A DNA stretch of 64,000 nucleotides from the NCBI GenBank assembly GCA_030248295.1, contig JASANH010000360.1:1-64000 (forward strand), in the 5' to 3' direction. Numbering within the stretch: the stretch's first letter is position 1; each line of letters starts with the position of its first letter. Source of the stretch: Mesodorylaimus sp. YZB2_4 (lineage: Eukaryota > Nematoda > Enoplea > Dorylaimida > Dorylaimidae). Below, in pieces: positions 46,987-57,601 of this stretch. A model generated the notes under the pieces. The model searched no databases. It saw nothing but the letters and a program-made list of their open reading frames with translations, and was not told where the DNA came from. The translations under genes and the position numbers were made by a program.

Positions 46987-47199
46987 TCAGCTAATCAGTC
47001 GTAGTAAACTGTCGGGGGAAAAGTGAATCCTGCTCTTGAAATCTGTGCTAACGATTCTGATCGAGTGATCGTGATATTTCGCAAAGTTCCATCGCAGTTC
47101 CTGGACTGTTATGTCCATCATACTAGGGTCAATCATCGAAGTCCATTTAGCGGATCGACGGAAACATGTTTCAGCCAAAGCCAACAAAGGTTCTTCCAT
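46987..47199 (-). CDS. Small hypothetical protein or single exon
   Basis: A 70-codon frame from an ATG at 47199 (context ACGATGG, a good initiation context) to TGA at 46987. It contains RRSAKW, QELRWNFAKYHDHS and HFSPDSLLRL; the composition is protein-like and no hydrophobic segment is present. I do not recognise it. It lies between the sphingosine kinase stop and the IGHMBP2 start on the same strand, so it could also be one exon of a larger gene or part of a 3'UTR. Confidence 0.35.
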   Translation of the reverse strand: MEEPLLALAETCFRRSAKWTSMIDPSMMDITVQELRWNFAKYHDHSIRIVSTDFKSRIHFSPDSLLRLIS

Positions 47200-47604
47200 C
47201 GTTGATTCCTTTTTTATTCGAATATTAAGATTTTAGAGCTTCTACTAAAAATATAATCCTAAACCAAGAATCCTGAAATGGCAATTTAACAATAAATTCA
47301 ATTCCATAAAATACAATCAAGGCCCCGCAAAATTGTTGTCTTTTACAGCTACCCTCGTGATCTAACATAACAAATCACTGCATAGAATTGATACCAGCAT
47401 GCAAGCATGTTATCTTTGCCGACTACATTCGCATCTAAGTTGACCCCCAGTCCATATATCACAGCCCCCGATCACTGGAATCAGTACTATAATCACACAC
47501 CGCTGTCTCCGACTCACAATCACAAATACCCTCATCACGACTGCCAATCCAAAATTCAGCTACTTATCACTGATAAAATTAACAACTCCGACACCAGGTT
47601 GCCA
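47200..47604. other. Probable 3'UTR of sphingosine kinase
   Basis: No gene. A minus-strand AATAAA (TTTATT near 47212) about 390 bases beyond the SPHK stop is a candidate poly(A) signal. Confidence 0.35.
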
Positions 47605-50600
47605 TCACATTGCAGACCTGCTAGTCATAACATTGCAGGCATAAGTGGACACGCACGCTTGGATCGGTCCCTGCACGTCCTTTATCAGCTCCCCATCCAC
47701 AGCAACAATATCCGACGTCCCCACTGATAAGCGATCCAGGCGGAATGCTTTGACTGGAATTACCTAAAAAACGAGGGGCTTGTCTTACATGCACACAACA
47801 CTCTTTGTCAGTCTTATAACTTATCACTAATTCCAACATCGCTGACTTGGTATCCAAGGTGGTGTAGACCCCCCTAAAAAATTTTTGAAAAATTTTGTAA
47901 AGGTGGGACCCTTCTCATTTTTTAGATCCCCCTGTCCCGCCCGGCAAGGGTGTGCAGGTAGCTACCTTCACTGTGATTGACCCCCCCTTTAAAATGTTGG
48001 AAAAATTTTGTGAAGGGGGACCCTTCTAATGTTTTAGCCCCTCTGTCCCGCCCGGCAAGGGTGTGCACCTTTACTGTGATTGAACCCCCACTATTTTTGA
48101 CAAGTTTTTTTTACTTGGCGAAGAGCCCTTCAAAAATGTTGGAAAAATTTTGTGAAGGGGGGACCCTTCTAATGTTTTAGACCCCCTGTCCCCCCCGGCA
48201 AGGGTGTGCAGGTCACGCAGTCTGTGCCCTCCACCTTTACTGTGTTTTACCCCCCCCCCCCCAACTTTTTTGGCAGAAGAAAATTTTCTTACATGGCGAA
48301 GACCCCCCTTCATAGTTTTTAAAACATTTTGTACAGGGGGGGACCCTTCTCATTTTTTAGACCCCCCCTGTCCCGCCCGGCAAGGGTGTGCAGGTAACTT
48401 TACTGTTTTTACCCCCCCCCCCCCTCCCTACTATCTTTAGCAGAAGAGAATTTTTTTACATGGCGAAGACCCTGCTGTGTCGCCCGGCGAGGTTGTGCAG
48501 GTACCTCTTATTTTTGACCCCCCCAGAAAAATTTCATTTTTTTGCTGTAAAAAAGACCCCATGTTTGCCTTGAAAGGCCCACACTAATTTTCGCGGGAAA
48601 AATTTAAATTTAAAAAAATTCAATTTTTACAAGCAACCAAAACGGGCCGCCAAGTCGCCGACCCCATCTTGTCAGGATGTCCTCGTGAGGAGGTGCTCCT
48701 AGTGAATACGCGCAGAGGGAAGCTGCCTTGAGAGCTGGTCACCTCACGGCCCCGCTTATCATATCAAGACTGCTGGCCAGCTTCTGGCAAAACGGGTTAA
48801 AATTCCTGAGGGGAACTGGGGCCGCACGGAAAAAACCTGAAAATTAAAAAAAAAATGTTCTGCTCGTGAGCTTTTGTTTGGCAAGGTGAATTAGCGCAGG
48901 TTTTGACTCAATGTTACTGTTACCAGAAGAAAAAATCCACGACGAAACCTACTAAAACCAACCACGCCCCTTTGGAAAGTGGCCCCTATGATGCAACTTA
49001 GAAATATAAAACTGGCTGGATAACTCGGACTGTATCTCCAGTGAGCACTTCTCACAAGCGGTCAACCCTAATGATAAAGCCACAGACCCACTCACACTAG
49101 TGAGTGCCACAGTGATACCACTTCTATGTTTCTACCCCAGCACCTATGCAGTCCATCTGATCTCAGCATCCTCAATGCTTACCTCGAAAAATGGCATGTT
49201 CACATGCTCGGCGTTCTCAATAGCAAACAAGAATTTGACCAGCTGCGGCCTAGACACTGCAGACGAGCGTACGAACGTCAAATAGATCACTTGGTCATCC
49301 AGTCGAGATTTAGGCATGTACGGCGCCTCGGCTCCAATATGATTCAAATAGACGGCATAGAACAGAATGAATTCGTCTTCTATCGACAGCCAATCGGAGG
49401 GAACAGGCTCGTCGATTTTCGGCATTTGCACAATATCGCCGCGACGATCCTCGGCGAACGCTGCCTCCGGCGACACCTTGAATGACGCCAACGCTGGCGA
49501 TCGACTCGTCGCTGATGCAAGATCGAATTGGACCTGTGAAAGAAGACGTGACCTTACATCGGAGACACATTTTCGCCACGCCAATATATGTATTCTGGAT
49601 TAAAAGGCATGCGATGAAGTGATCCGCTGTATAGGTTAACATAGCGGCTACAGTCTACTGGCTTAATCATTTCCAAGGCGGCCTATTATGTATGATGTGT
49701 ATAATATGCATGTATATTTAAATTATAAGTTGTGAATATATATATATAGATTATAAAAAGCTATAATATATAAATATACACTGTGAAACGTATATATTTT
49801 ATACTGTACAAAAGGGGGACACAAAAGTCCGGTTATAGCAATGTTTTGAAAAACCCCGCGAAAGCCAGGCTGCGCCGAGTGTTGCATCGTGAAGGCTCCT
49901 ATGTCCGCTAGTTCTGGTTAAAAAATCTCTTGCTTATCTTCAATATTAGCTTTGTTATCACCATGGAAGCAAAACGTGAATTGATCAAATTTCACTTTTC
50001 TCAAGGATTGTCGGTATCTGAGATTTTCAAAGCTGTGAAATGCCATGGAATCAATCGAATGTTGGTCTGGCGTGTTGTCAGTCGATTACGGGACACAGGA
50101 ACCGTGAAAGATCGTCCTCGAATCAGGTCGGCCGCGCTCAATTCGTACATCTGATCGAATAAAAAGAATTCGGGAAAAAATTCGGAGAAATCCTGAGCGA
50201 TCGGCAAGGAAGATAGCCGTTGAAGAAAATGTATCAAGAGAATCTGTCCGACGGATTTTACGGGTCGACTTGGGACTGAAGGCTTACAGAAAACGCAAAA
50301 TTCATGGCCTTACGATCGCTCAGAAAGAAAAACGGCTTAGCAGATGCAAAGCGTTGACGAAGCGGCACGGCAAAAAAAATGTTGAAAAAATCATTTTTTC
50401 CGATGAGAAATTATTCGTAATGGAGCAAAGCCATAATGCGAAGAATGATGTTGTGTATTCGGTATCCATTGAACATATTCCCGACCACATAAGAAATGTG
50501 CAGCGTTATCAGAACAAGAGTTCAGTGATGGTTTGGGGAGCGATATCTCAAAATGGCCAACTTCCATTGCTTTTTATCGATAAAGGAGTCAAAATCGATG

Positions 50601-53600
50601 GTGAATTTTATCGGAAAGCGGTTTTGGAAGATCATTTATTGCCCGAGGCCAGCAAGCTGTATCCAGATGGAGGCTGGATCTTCCAGCAGGACTCTGCACC
50701 GGCTCATACAGCAAAAGCCACACAGGAGTGGTTGGAAAATCACGCTCCAGCCTTCATCACGAAGGATGAATGGCCGCCATCATCACCTGATCTGAACCCG
50801 CTCGATTACTGCATTTGGGGTATGTTGGAGGCAAGGGTTAATACGAAACAACACCGCAGTTTGGACGGAATGAAGCAAGCATTGGTTCGGGAATGGAACA
50901 AAATGTCCAAAGATACGATTCGTGCCGCGATAGGTTCGTGGAAAAAAAGATTAGAGCTAGTAGTTAGTAATGGCGGTGACCGATTCGAATAATTTTTTTT
51001 TAGTCGATAGCACTTGAATCGTAGTATCTCTGAGTAAAATTTCATGCGGAAATCTTTTACCTACAACCTTCAAGGCCGCCTCAAAGTTGTAACGGAACTT
51101 TTGTGTCACCCTATATATACGTTTTTAGATGTGTATGCATATGCAGATATCTAACGCACTCTCTCCATAATCTCACAGTATGACAGAATGGCGACTTCGA
51201 TGGTGCAGACAGTGCCGCGAAGAGACCCGGACTCAGGATCCCGTATGGCGATGGACCCAAGTCCCAGAGGAAAACGACCACTTCGTGACCAAAGAAACGG
51301 TGGTCGAACACTCTACGAGACTGACGTTCAGAAAATGATGATGATCTAAAAGCCCTCTACAGTACCTTGCAAAGCACTAGCTCTTACTTCTAACGGTGAT
51401 GCCGACGAGACTGGAGTGGCCACCATCAGACCCGACGCATCACTATCGGCCGACATGTCGTATTTGTTCTTCACCCGATCACCACTAAATGGCGATAAGC
51501 TTTTCGCACGTTGTACATAACCAGGCGCTGCGTGTCTGAAATTGCAGACAAACTTCACACAAACCTTCGCCCTTTTATTCTGACTGCACACGTGTTGCTA
51601 TTGTGCTGACGATGACTGCGCGATGTAGCCGAAAGGTACGGCCTCTACTTACAACATTATTTCGATTTGTGCTTTCTTTTTGCATACAGATCCTCCCGAT
51701 AAAAGTTTATGTTTCAAATAAAGTTACAGGATATCACACGACGATACAAAATATGCCTTCCGACCCGACCAAGAAAACCCGCTTTACACAACGTTCGACA
51801 AGGATCCCGACCCCGACCATAATTTTTCGTGATCGGGGTCCCAAAACGGTGTGCTAACAATTAGTGCAACTAAATAACCTTCTTGAGCTAGGGGTCATCC
51901 AGAAAGGACGTCCACCAGAAAATGAATGTTTCTGACTCCCCCCCCCCCCATTACCTCCAATCCAGGGTCTACCGTGCAACCGTAGGTGGTACAGCAAGGG
52001 CCCAGCGCTAGAAGTAGGCCAGTACGACCGTACCGACTTTAATAATGCTTTGTGCGATAATTTGGTGTTGAGGTACACCTCTCTGTACATTCTCCATCCG
52101 CTTCAAATATTCTGCACATGCCCTAATGCAATTGGGTAAAAAAATTCAAACTCAACCCTGACCCTGGTCGAACGCTACCGCTCAAGAACCCAGCCAGCAC
52201 CCAGGGATGGTCAGCACAGAAGCACCAGGCACTGCTCACCCAACCAGCCCCTCGTCCTCTTCCTCCACCGTATAACTTCTCGTGGTGAACACTGGTCTCG
52301 TTCCACCACTCTCCTTCCGTCCTCGACCGAACCCATTTTCATCACGCGCTGATGTCGACGCGGCGGACACTGTCCTAGTGACCACCGAAATGGAGCCATT
52401 ATCACCATCCGCAGGCACGTACGAGATACGAGCTCGATATCGTCTCAGATTCAACACCCGAATACAGGCACCAGCTGTAAATCGTGCGCTGCCCAAAGTA
52501 CGTCGGAAACGCTCGCTTTCAATATCTGAAATGAAAAGTCTGTGATGTCGTTAATTAGCGACATTAACTAGCTACTAATTAGTAACTATTAAGAACCTTT
52601 ACTCATTAAACATAAATTTACATAAACTATAGCACTGATGTAATTTGTTTGCATAGCTTGATGCATGCAGACTAAAACCTCATCAAAGTAACCTCAAAAT
52701 CTTGAAACAGAAAACGATGGAGGCCGTTCGAGGTCACACGATGATCGGAGTTGATAAACAGCTGCTTACCGATATCCGATAGCAAACCCCAACCAATCGA
52801 GATGAAGGACCAAATTCGATGCTCGCGCATTTCCACTCGAATCAAACGCATAGATCGATAAATCGGTCTGGCCACCACAACAGCCGCGTCCACGGCGAAA
52901 TCGCCTTTTATAGTTTCACTAAAGAGCAAACAACGCACTGAATTAAGGCACAGCATTTCTTCCGAGGCACCATCATCAACAGATAAGTCTGGAATATGCA
53001 ACACATACTTGGGTGCAAAACATGTCGAAGCAGCCAATGCATTCCCCGATCCACCAGGAATAGCGCCAACCGGAATTCGTAAAGCATATTCTCGATCTGG
53101 TCGGCTGGCCAGGCCATTGATCACTTCGTACAACAGACCATCACCGGACACGATCACTATGCCATCCCATTCGCTAAGAGTCAAATTCCGAACTAAATCT
53201 TGGGCATGATTGGCTCGTTCTAAAACAAAAAATGTAATCAACTCACATTTACGATCAAAACTGCATCCACAGTGCGAACTCGCATGCACTGCCAGAGAGA
53301 GCTACAAACTTTCAGATCAGTCTGAAATTTCGCGCCAAGTCATGCCGAGTTATTTTGACTTCGATTGAGTCCTGTTCAGTGTGCTTCAAAATAGTAAGAT
53401 ACCAAAACTAACAGAAATGTCTTACCAGTAACAATGAGACGGCAAGCGATATTAGCTTCAGCAAAAACAGGCATAACTCGATCTTGGAATATTTCTAAGG
53501 CATGTCCAGGTCCCGAATGCGGATTAACTAGTACGTACAAGCGACGTTGACGAGTTTGGATATCACGAGCCAAAGATGCACTTTGACGAAGATGAACTGA

Positions 53601-54477
53601 AAAAACAGCGATAAACAAATCGTTGCAAGGCAGCAGCTGAGCTGAGCGGAATGTGTTGCCGGTGGTTGCACATGCCGATTGGAAAGTCATATACCAGCTG
53701 CAACAACAGTAAACACTTACGCGGTACATCGTCCACGATTCTCGCTCGTATTGCATCCACCCAGTTCTTTGCATACGCCGCATTATCATCATAAACGTAT
53801 TTGCCTTGTATTTGGAACGTGAAACAACGCCGTTCGCGCCGGCCATTTTTTTTCACATGATTGCTTCCACTTTTCGAAGAAGCCGCAGCTGAATTACTCG
53901 GACTTGAACTGCTGTCAGATGCCGTCGAGCTGCCAATGCTTGACGCGCCGATCGATGCATCTTGATGACCGCGTCCTAATCTTATATCGCTACCAACGGA
54001 TGCTGACGACTTCATAATTACTGTTTCAGTATGACCACGAATCGGATATGCATAAACGGTAAAATAGGACGTTCGATCATCCGCGGATCGACCTGCAACA
54101 AAACAGTAAAATCCTTGGTCCTCAACTGACTAGCCTGTTCCAAAACAGATGCTTTATGTCATTAAAGATAATTTTAAAACGCAAACTTATCAATTCTATC
54201 TTGCGTAAAGTAGAACTTCGCACTCACCCTTCATTCGATGACAACCGATTATATCACAGAAAGAAATTGACGCCAATAAATTTGATGAAACTGGATTCAC
54301 AGCGGACGCCTTCTCGACTTCGTTGCTGTTCGAAGATGCAACTGATGACTGTCTCGATGTTGTCCTTGGAGTCGTCGCCATGGTTGGCAAAGCGTAAATT
54401 CGTAAGGCATCCCGTTCGAACGATAGTTCCACCTCGGATTTGCGACCTTGTCGCACCCAAATAACCACGCTCTTCAT
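47605..54477 (-). CDS. SPHK: Sphingosine kinase
   Basis: Phosphorylates sphingosine to sphingosine-1-phosphate. Eight exons: 54228-54477 (ATG at 54477), 53721-54092, 53426-53596, 52770-53219, 52240-52525, 51388-51535, 49183-49533 and 47605-47763 (TGA at 47605). All are GT-AG with consistent phases, total 728 residues, nearer SPHK2 than SPHK1 in length. The N-terminal exon ends in the family's DIIGCHR-type motif, and a Ser-rich insert follows. The DAGK-type catalytic core has YVLVNPHSGPG, SGDGLLYEVINGL (nucleotide binding) and GGSGNALAA. The SPHK-specific half has WGLLSDIDIESERFRR, SYTVEEEDEG, EPVPSDW and FFEVIPVKAFRL, and the final AVDGE. The middle acidic/Ser stretch (exon 5) is longer than usual. 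Intron 6 holds a decayed mariner-like element and intron 7 a tandem repeat array. The N-terminal Ser-rich exon is the least conserved. Confidence 0.93.
47867..48570. repeat. G/C-run tandem repeats in SPHK intron 7
   Basis: Five degenerate units share GACCCTTCT.AT.TTTTAG, CCCCCTGTCCCGCCCGGCAAG and GGTGTGCAGGTA. The TGTCCCGCC anchor occurs at about 47932, 48044, 48187, 48369 and (as TGTCGCC) 48478, so spacing varies from about 110 to 180 bases. Poly-C runs of up to 14 lie between units. Confidence 0.85.
48590..48860. repeat. Uninterrupted fragment related to the interior of the 22328 TIR element
   Basis: It shares CCTCGTG..GAGGTGCTCC.AGTGAA, CTTGAGAGCTGGTCACCTC, GCTTATCAT.TCA.GACT and CTGGGGCCGC-like blocks with 22865-22935 and 23479-23560, in the same order but without the 0.5 kb insert. 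Confidence 0.6.
49813..51112 (+). mobile_element. Mariner-like (maT/DD37D) element in SPHK intron 6
   Basis: The left end AGGGGGACACAAAAGTCCGGTTAT and the right end (reverse complement AGGGTGACACAAAAGTTCCGTTAC) form imperfect TIRs of about 25 bp around a transposase gene. The right end abuts TATATA. A clean TA duplication is not resolved on the left. It is inserted antisense to SPHK. Confidence 0.8.
49963..50992 (+). pseudogene. DD37D mariner-like transposase, one frameshift
   Basis: The frame starts at the ATG at 49963 (MEAKRELIKFHFSQG) with a helix-turn-helix region. One extra base near 50125 shifts it and creates a stop at about 50154. After correction for one base the remaining frame is open to 50992, about 342 codons in all. 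The catalytic core is preserved: FSDEK (first Asp), FQQDSAPAH (second Asp) and NPLDY (third Asp). There are 37 residues between the second and third Asp, the DD37D (maT) signature rather than DD34D mariner. Otherwise intact, so it is recently inactive. Confidence 0.88.
51890..52080. repeat. Solo TIR fragment plus ACCGTACCG repeat, copy 2
   Basis: GGGGTCATCCAGAAAGGACGTC near 51895 is a diverged end of the GGGGCCATCCATAAAGG family. From 51960 the sequence matches 40700-40835. Both lie in SPHK intron 5. Confidence 0.55.
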
Positions 54478-55151
54478 TTCTGATGCAGATCAATAACCGA
54501 GAACGAAGCCAGTGAGCACGATCCGAACGGCAAATTCCTACTCTCACCTGGCATGCAATCACAACCAACAATTGACAACCATTCAAAGTATGAGCAGCCG
54601 AGTAAGAGAGGTCTCGGAGACGATGGAACCGTCTAAACTACCAATACTGACAACGCCATATGACGCGCTGATAGGAAGCTACAGATAAGAGAAGAAACCT
54701 CCAAGCACCAACACGCCACCAACCTTTCGACCGACCCACTTGCAGCCAGCTGGCCAGCCGGGTGACGAACAGAGCGCACGTCGAGACAGGTTTAATACCT
54801 TCTTATAGCAAATTCGCGCGGTAACCTCGAATTTCAAACAGCTAGACTTTACTGCTAAGGGTTTGGCCGAGTAATGTAACTCAAGCTTTTAATTCGAGCA
54901 CGCTGTTCAACAAAATCCCTTCGCCAATAGTTTACCTTCACAAAACATGCATTGCAGCCCATCAATAGCAGAATGAGGTTTATAAGTGAATACAAGCAGA
55001 ATGCACATGCAGACAGCTATGCGTTGAAAAAGAAGCAGCCCTAAAAAACAGGAATATTTTGTTCGTCGTCTATCAGAAGCAGTTTCTGTCGTTGAATGAG
55101 TATTATCTTGTTTAGAAAATACGGGACCCAAGGTTTGTACAGCACAGACGC
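54478..55151. other. Region between SPHK and the tetraspanin
   Basis: No gene. It should contain the SPHK promoter/5'UTR and the tetraspanin 3'UTR. A minus-strand frame at 54907-55194 overlaps the last tetraspanin exon in another frame and is not supported. Confidence 0.4.
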
Positions 55152-57601
55152 TTAGTAATACGCGGATCGTCGCACACTGCTGCACAGGACGCAAGCGAAT
55201 ATCATGGCCAGGAGCTGAAACAAGGAGCGCGGCAAATGATTTTAACCCTTATCGATGACCAGTCGAGTTTTCAAGCTTGTAGAATAGAGATTTTGTTTTT
55301 TTAATTCCCCAATCCTCTTAAAGTTTTGAACGACTGTGCAGATTGCTTGCATGAGCAAAATTTCTCGGACATTTGAAATTTCGCATTTTGAAAACAGAAT
55401 TGTCAAATATTTTCATCTTACCTCGATCACAACCAAACACGCGGCCACTACGGCCACGATCGTTAGATGAGATTTCATTTGGTCGAAGAGCTTATCAAAA
55501 CAGCCCTAAATCACAAAATCCACATGTACAGTACATCTGACACAGTATTAAAATATCCTCTCACAACTTACCGGCCTCGGCCCCAAATCGCAATGACAAG
55601 ATACGGGTAATGGCTCTCCGTAATCACCGCATCCTGAAGCGCCGCAACATTGCAACTGAAATGGAGACTTGTGTTGCAGAGCACTGACTGAAAAAATGTT
55701 GGCATCTTTCACTTTACACAGCGAGCGACAAAGTGGACAGTTTAAAGTGGATTGTACAGAGCGAACACGGGTTTACACTCCGCAGAGTGACCTCCCTGCG
55801 TGTACTGGGATGTACAAGTGTCCTTTACACTGGGTGAGGTTGCCAGGGTGAGGGTGGGTAGCGTGGGTACTTTGCCAGGGTGAGGTGGCCAGGGTGGGTA
55901 CTTTGCCTTCGCTGCGTGTACTGGGATGTACAAGTGTACTTTACATTGGGTGAGGTTGCCAAGGTGAGGGTAGGTAGCGTGGGTACTTTGCCAGGGTGAG
56001 GTGATTTTTCACAGTGTAAAGTGGCAGCCTTACGTCAACTTATTCTAAATCTCCTGACCATGACTTACGCGTTCTTGCGTTTCATTCATGAGCTGTTCGA
56101 TATCTCGATTCGTATGATAGTGATCGACCAATGCCTTCCTGTACCAATCTCGCAACTCGGTTTTTATCTGAAGATATTTTAGAATTAGATTTTTAAACGC
56201 TAGGAAATCGATTATTCGTAACTTTTAAAACCGTGGCAAAAAATCAGAGCAAATAAAGCCCCCAAGTTACACATTTCTCGCTTACCGTATCCTTGCGCAC
56301 AAAAATATAAATAGCGCCAGCAACTTCGGCCAGGAATAGAATTAAAATGAGGGTGAAAAACTGAAACAGTAAAAATGGTATGGGGTCACAAAACGATATA
56401 AACAGAGAGTGTCACGTTATTCGTTATGTTTCATCAAGTAATGAATAATTTGGAAAACTCTGCTGACAAGTAAGTGCACACAGCACAAACAGACTACACC
56501 GATATGTGTGCGCCACTACATTATACTGCATATTATATATACAGTATATATGTATATACAGACATATATGTATATATATTCATATATATAAGGATATATA
56601 TAAATTTATATACATATATGCTTGTATCTTTTACATCTATATGCTGAAAATATCTTCATGTGGAATAAATATAATACTAAAAACAATTTATATATTAGTA
56701 AACATCTCTATGAGTGATTCGTTTGAACAAATATTAACGCACTCGCCGCATATATACGTATATATAGTGAAAAATATTGGTATATATATTGCTATACATA
56801 AAATATAGATATATTTATGGCTATTGATGCAAATACCATTTGCCACAAAAAGAGGTATCTATGTGCATATACCAATTTACTAAAAAAATTTTTAAATGTA
56901 CCGTGGTATATATATATGATATATTATTAAACTAATTTGCTACAAGCTCGTATTTTTATTTTTTACATATATTCATGGTGTGTGAGTGAACGTTTTGGAG
57001 TAACATTATACTGTATGTCACCAATTGTAACGCATTTTGTTGTAAGTGTATTTTAGATATGCCTGAAGGTACTGTAAAGATTATACGCAAATCTGCGCAT
57101 GTCAGCCATAGCCGCTTCACTTACCAGGCCCAAGAGCGGTGTACTCTCGCAGCAAGCGCCACAACATCCCAGAAATCCGCAGAGTAGTAACAGTCCACCA
57201 ATAGCCGCAATGATGTAGAGGACGATGTGAACCTAGAGCGTACATGGGGATCAAAGAAAATGAGAAGTGCATCATGATATTACAAATGAAGAATACATAA
57301 AGCATAAACTAAATTTTAACTTGTAGGGTTGGCTTCTAGTCTATAGTTGAGTAATTACATTTTGTATTTCCAGGGGATATTTGGCCCCATCTTTCAAAGC
57401 CAAGTTGATCGCGTATTGAAAATTATCATCAAACCTTGCCCAAAGTGCCAATCCCAGAATCGCACCACCGCTGATCTAAAAAAATCGTCGTTGTTTAGCT
57501 TTGCCGCGCCCAAAAATAAAAGCTGAAAAACATACAAACACCAAAAAATTAAATGTGCAGAAAATGAATTTCAAACACGAAGCACCGCATCCGACCACCA
57601 T
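55152..57601 (-). CDS. Tetraspanin
   Basis: Four-TM plasma-membrane organiser. Eight exons: 57536-57601 (ATG), 57359-57475, 57125-57232, 56286-56360, 56069-56167, 55572-55655, 55422-55505 and 55152-55214 (TAA). All introns are GT-AG and all are phase 0; total 231 residues, typical for the family. TM1 lies around CTFNFLVFISGGAILGLALW. TM2 holds YIIAAIGGLLLLCGFLGCCGACCES with the family's Cys-rich end. TM3 is FFTLILILFLAEVAGAIYIF. The large extracellular loop starts about residue 121, has the diagnostic Cys-Cys-Gly at 158-160 and four more cysteines (about 164, 175, 177, 185). TM4 is LTIVAVVAACLVVIELLAMIFACVL. Its short Tyr-Tyr end could be a sorting signal. Which tetraspanin subgroup it belongs to is not clear; CD63/CD9-like is a guess. 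Intron 3 is AT-rich and intron 5 holds a tandem repeat. Confidence 0.92.
55796..56012. repeat. Two-copy tandem repeat, unit 116 bp, tetraspanin intron 5
   Basis: CTGCGTGTACTGGGATGTACAAGTGT starts at about 55796 and again at 55912. Each is followed by GGGTGAGGTTGCCA.GGTGAGGG and GTGGGTACTTTGCCAGGGTGAGG. Internal GGTGAGG/CCAGGGTG words repeat within units. Confidence 0.8.
56515..56945. repeat. TA/ATAT-rich tract in tetraspanin intron 3
   Basis: Long runs of TATATA, ATATGTATAT and similar, with almost no G/C. A long plus-strand frame here (56506-56808) is a by-product of the low complexity. Confidence 0.75.

Noticed and set aside
56506..56808. 100-codon plus-strand frame
   Set aside because: Lies in a TA-repeat tract inside a tetraspanin intron.
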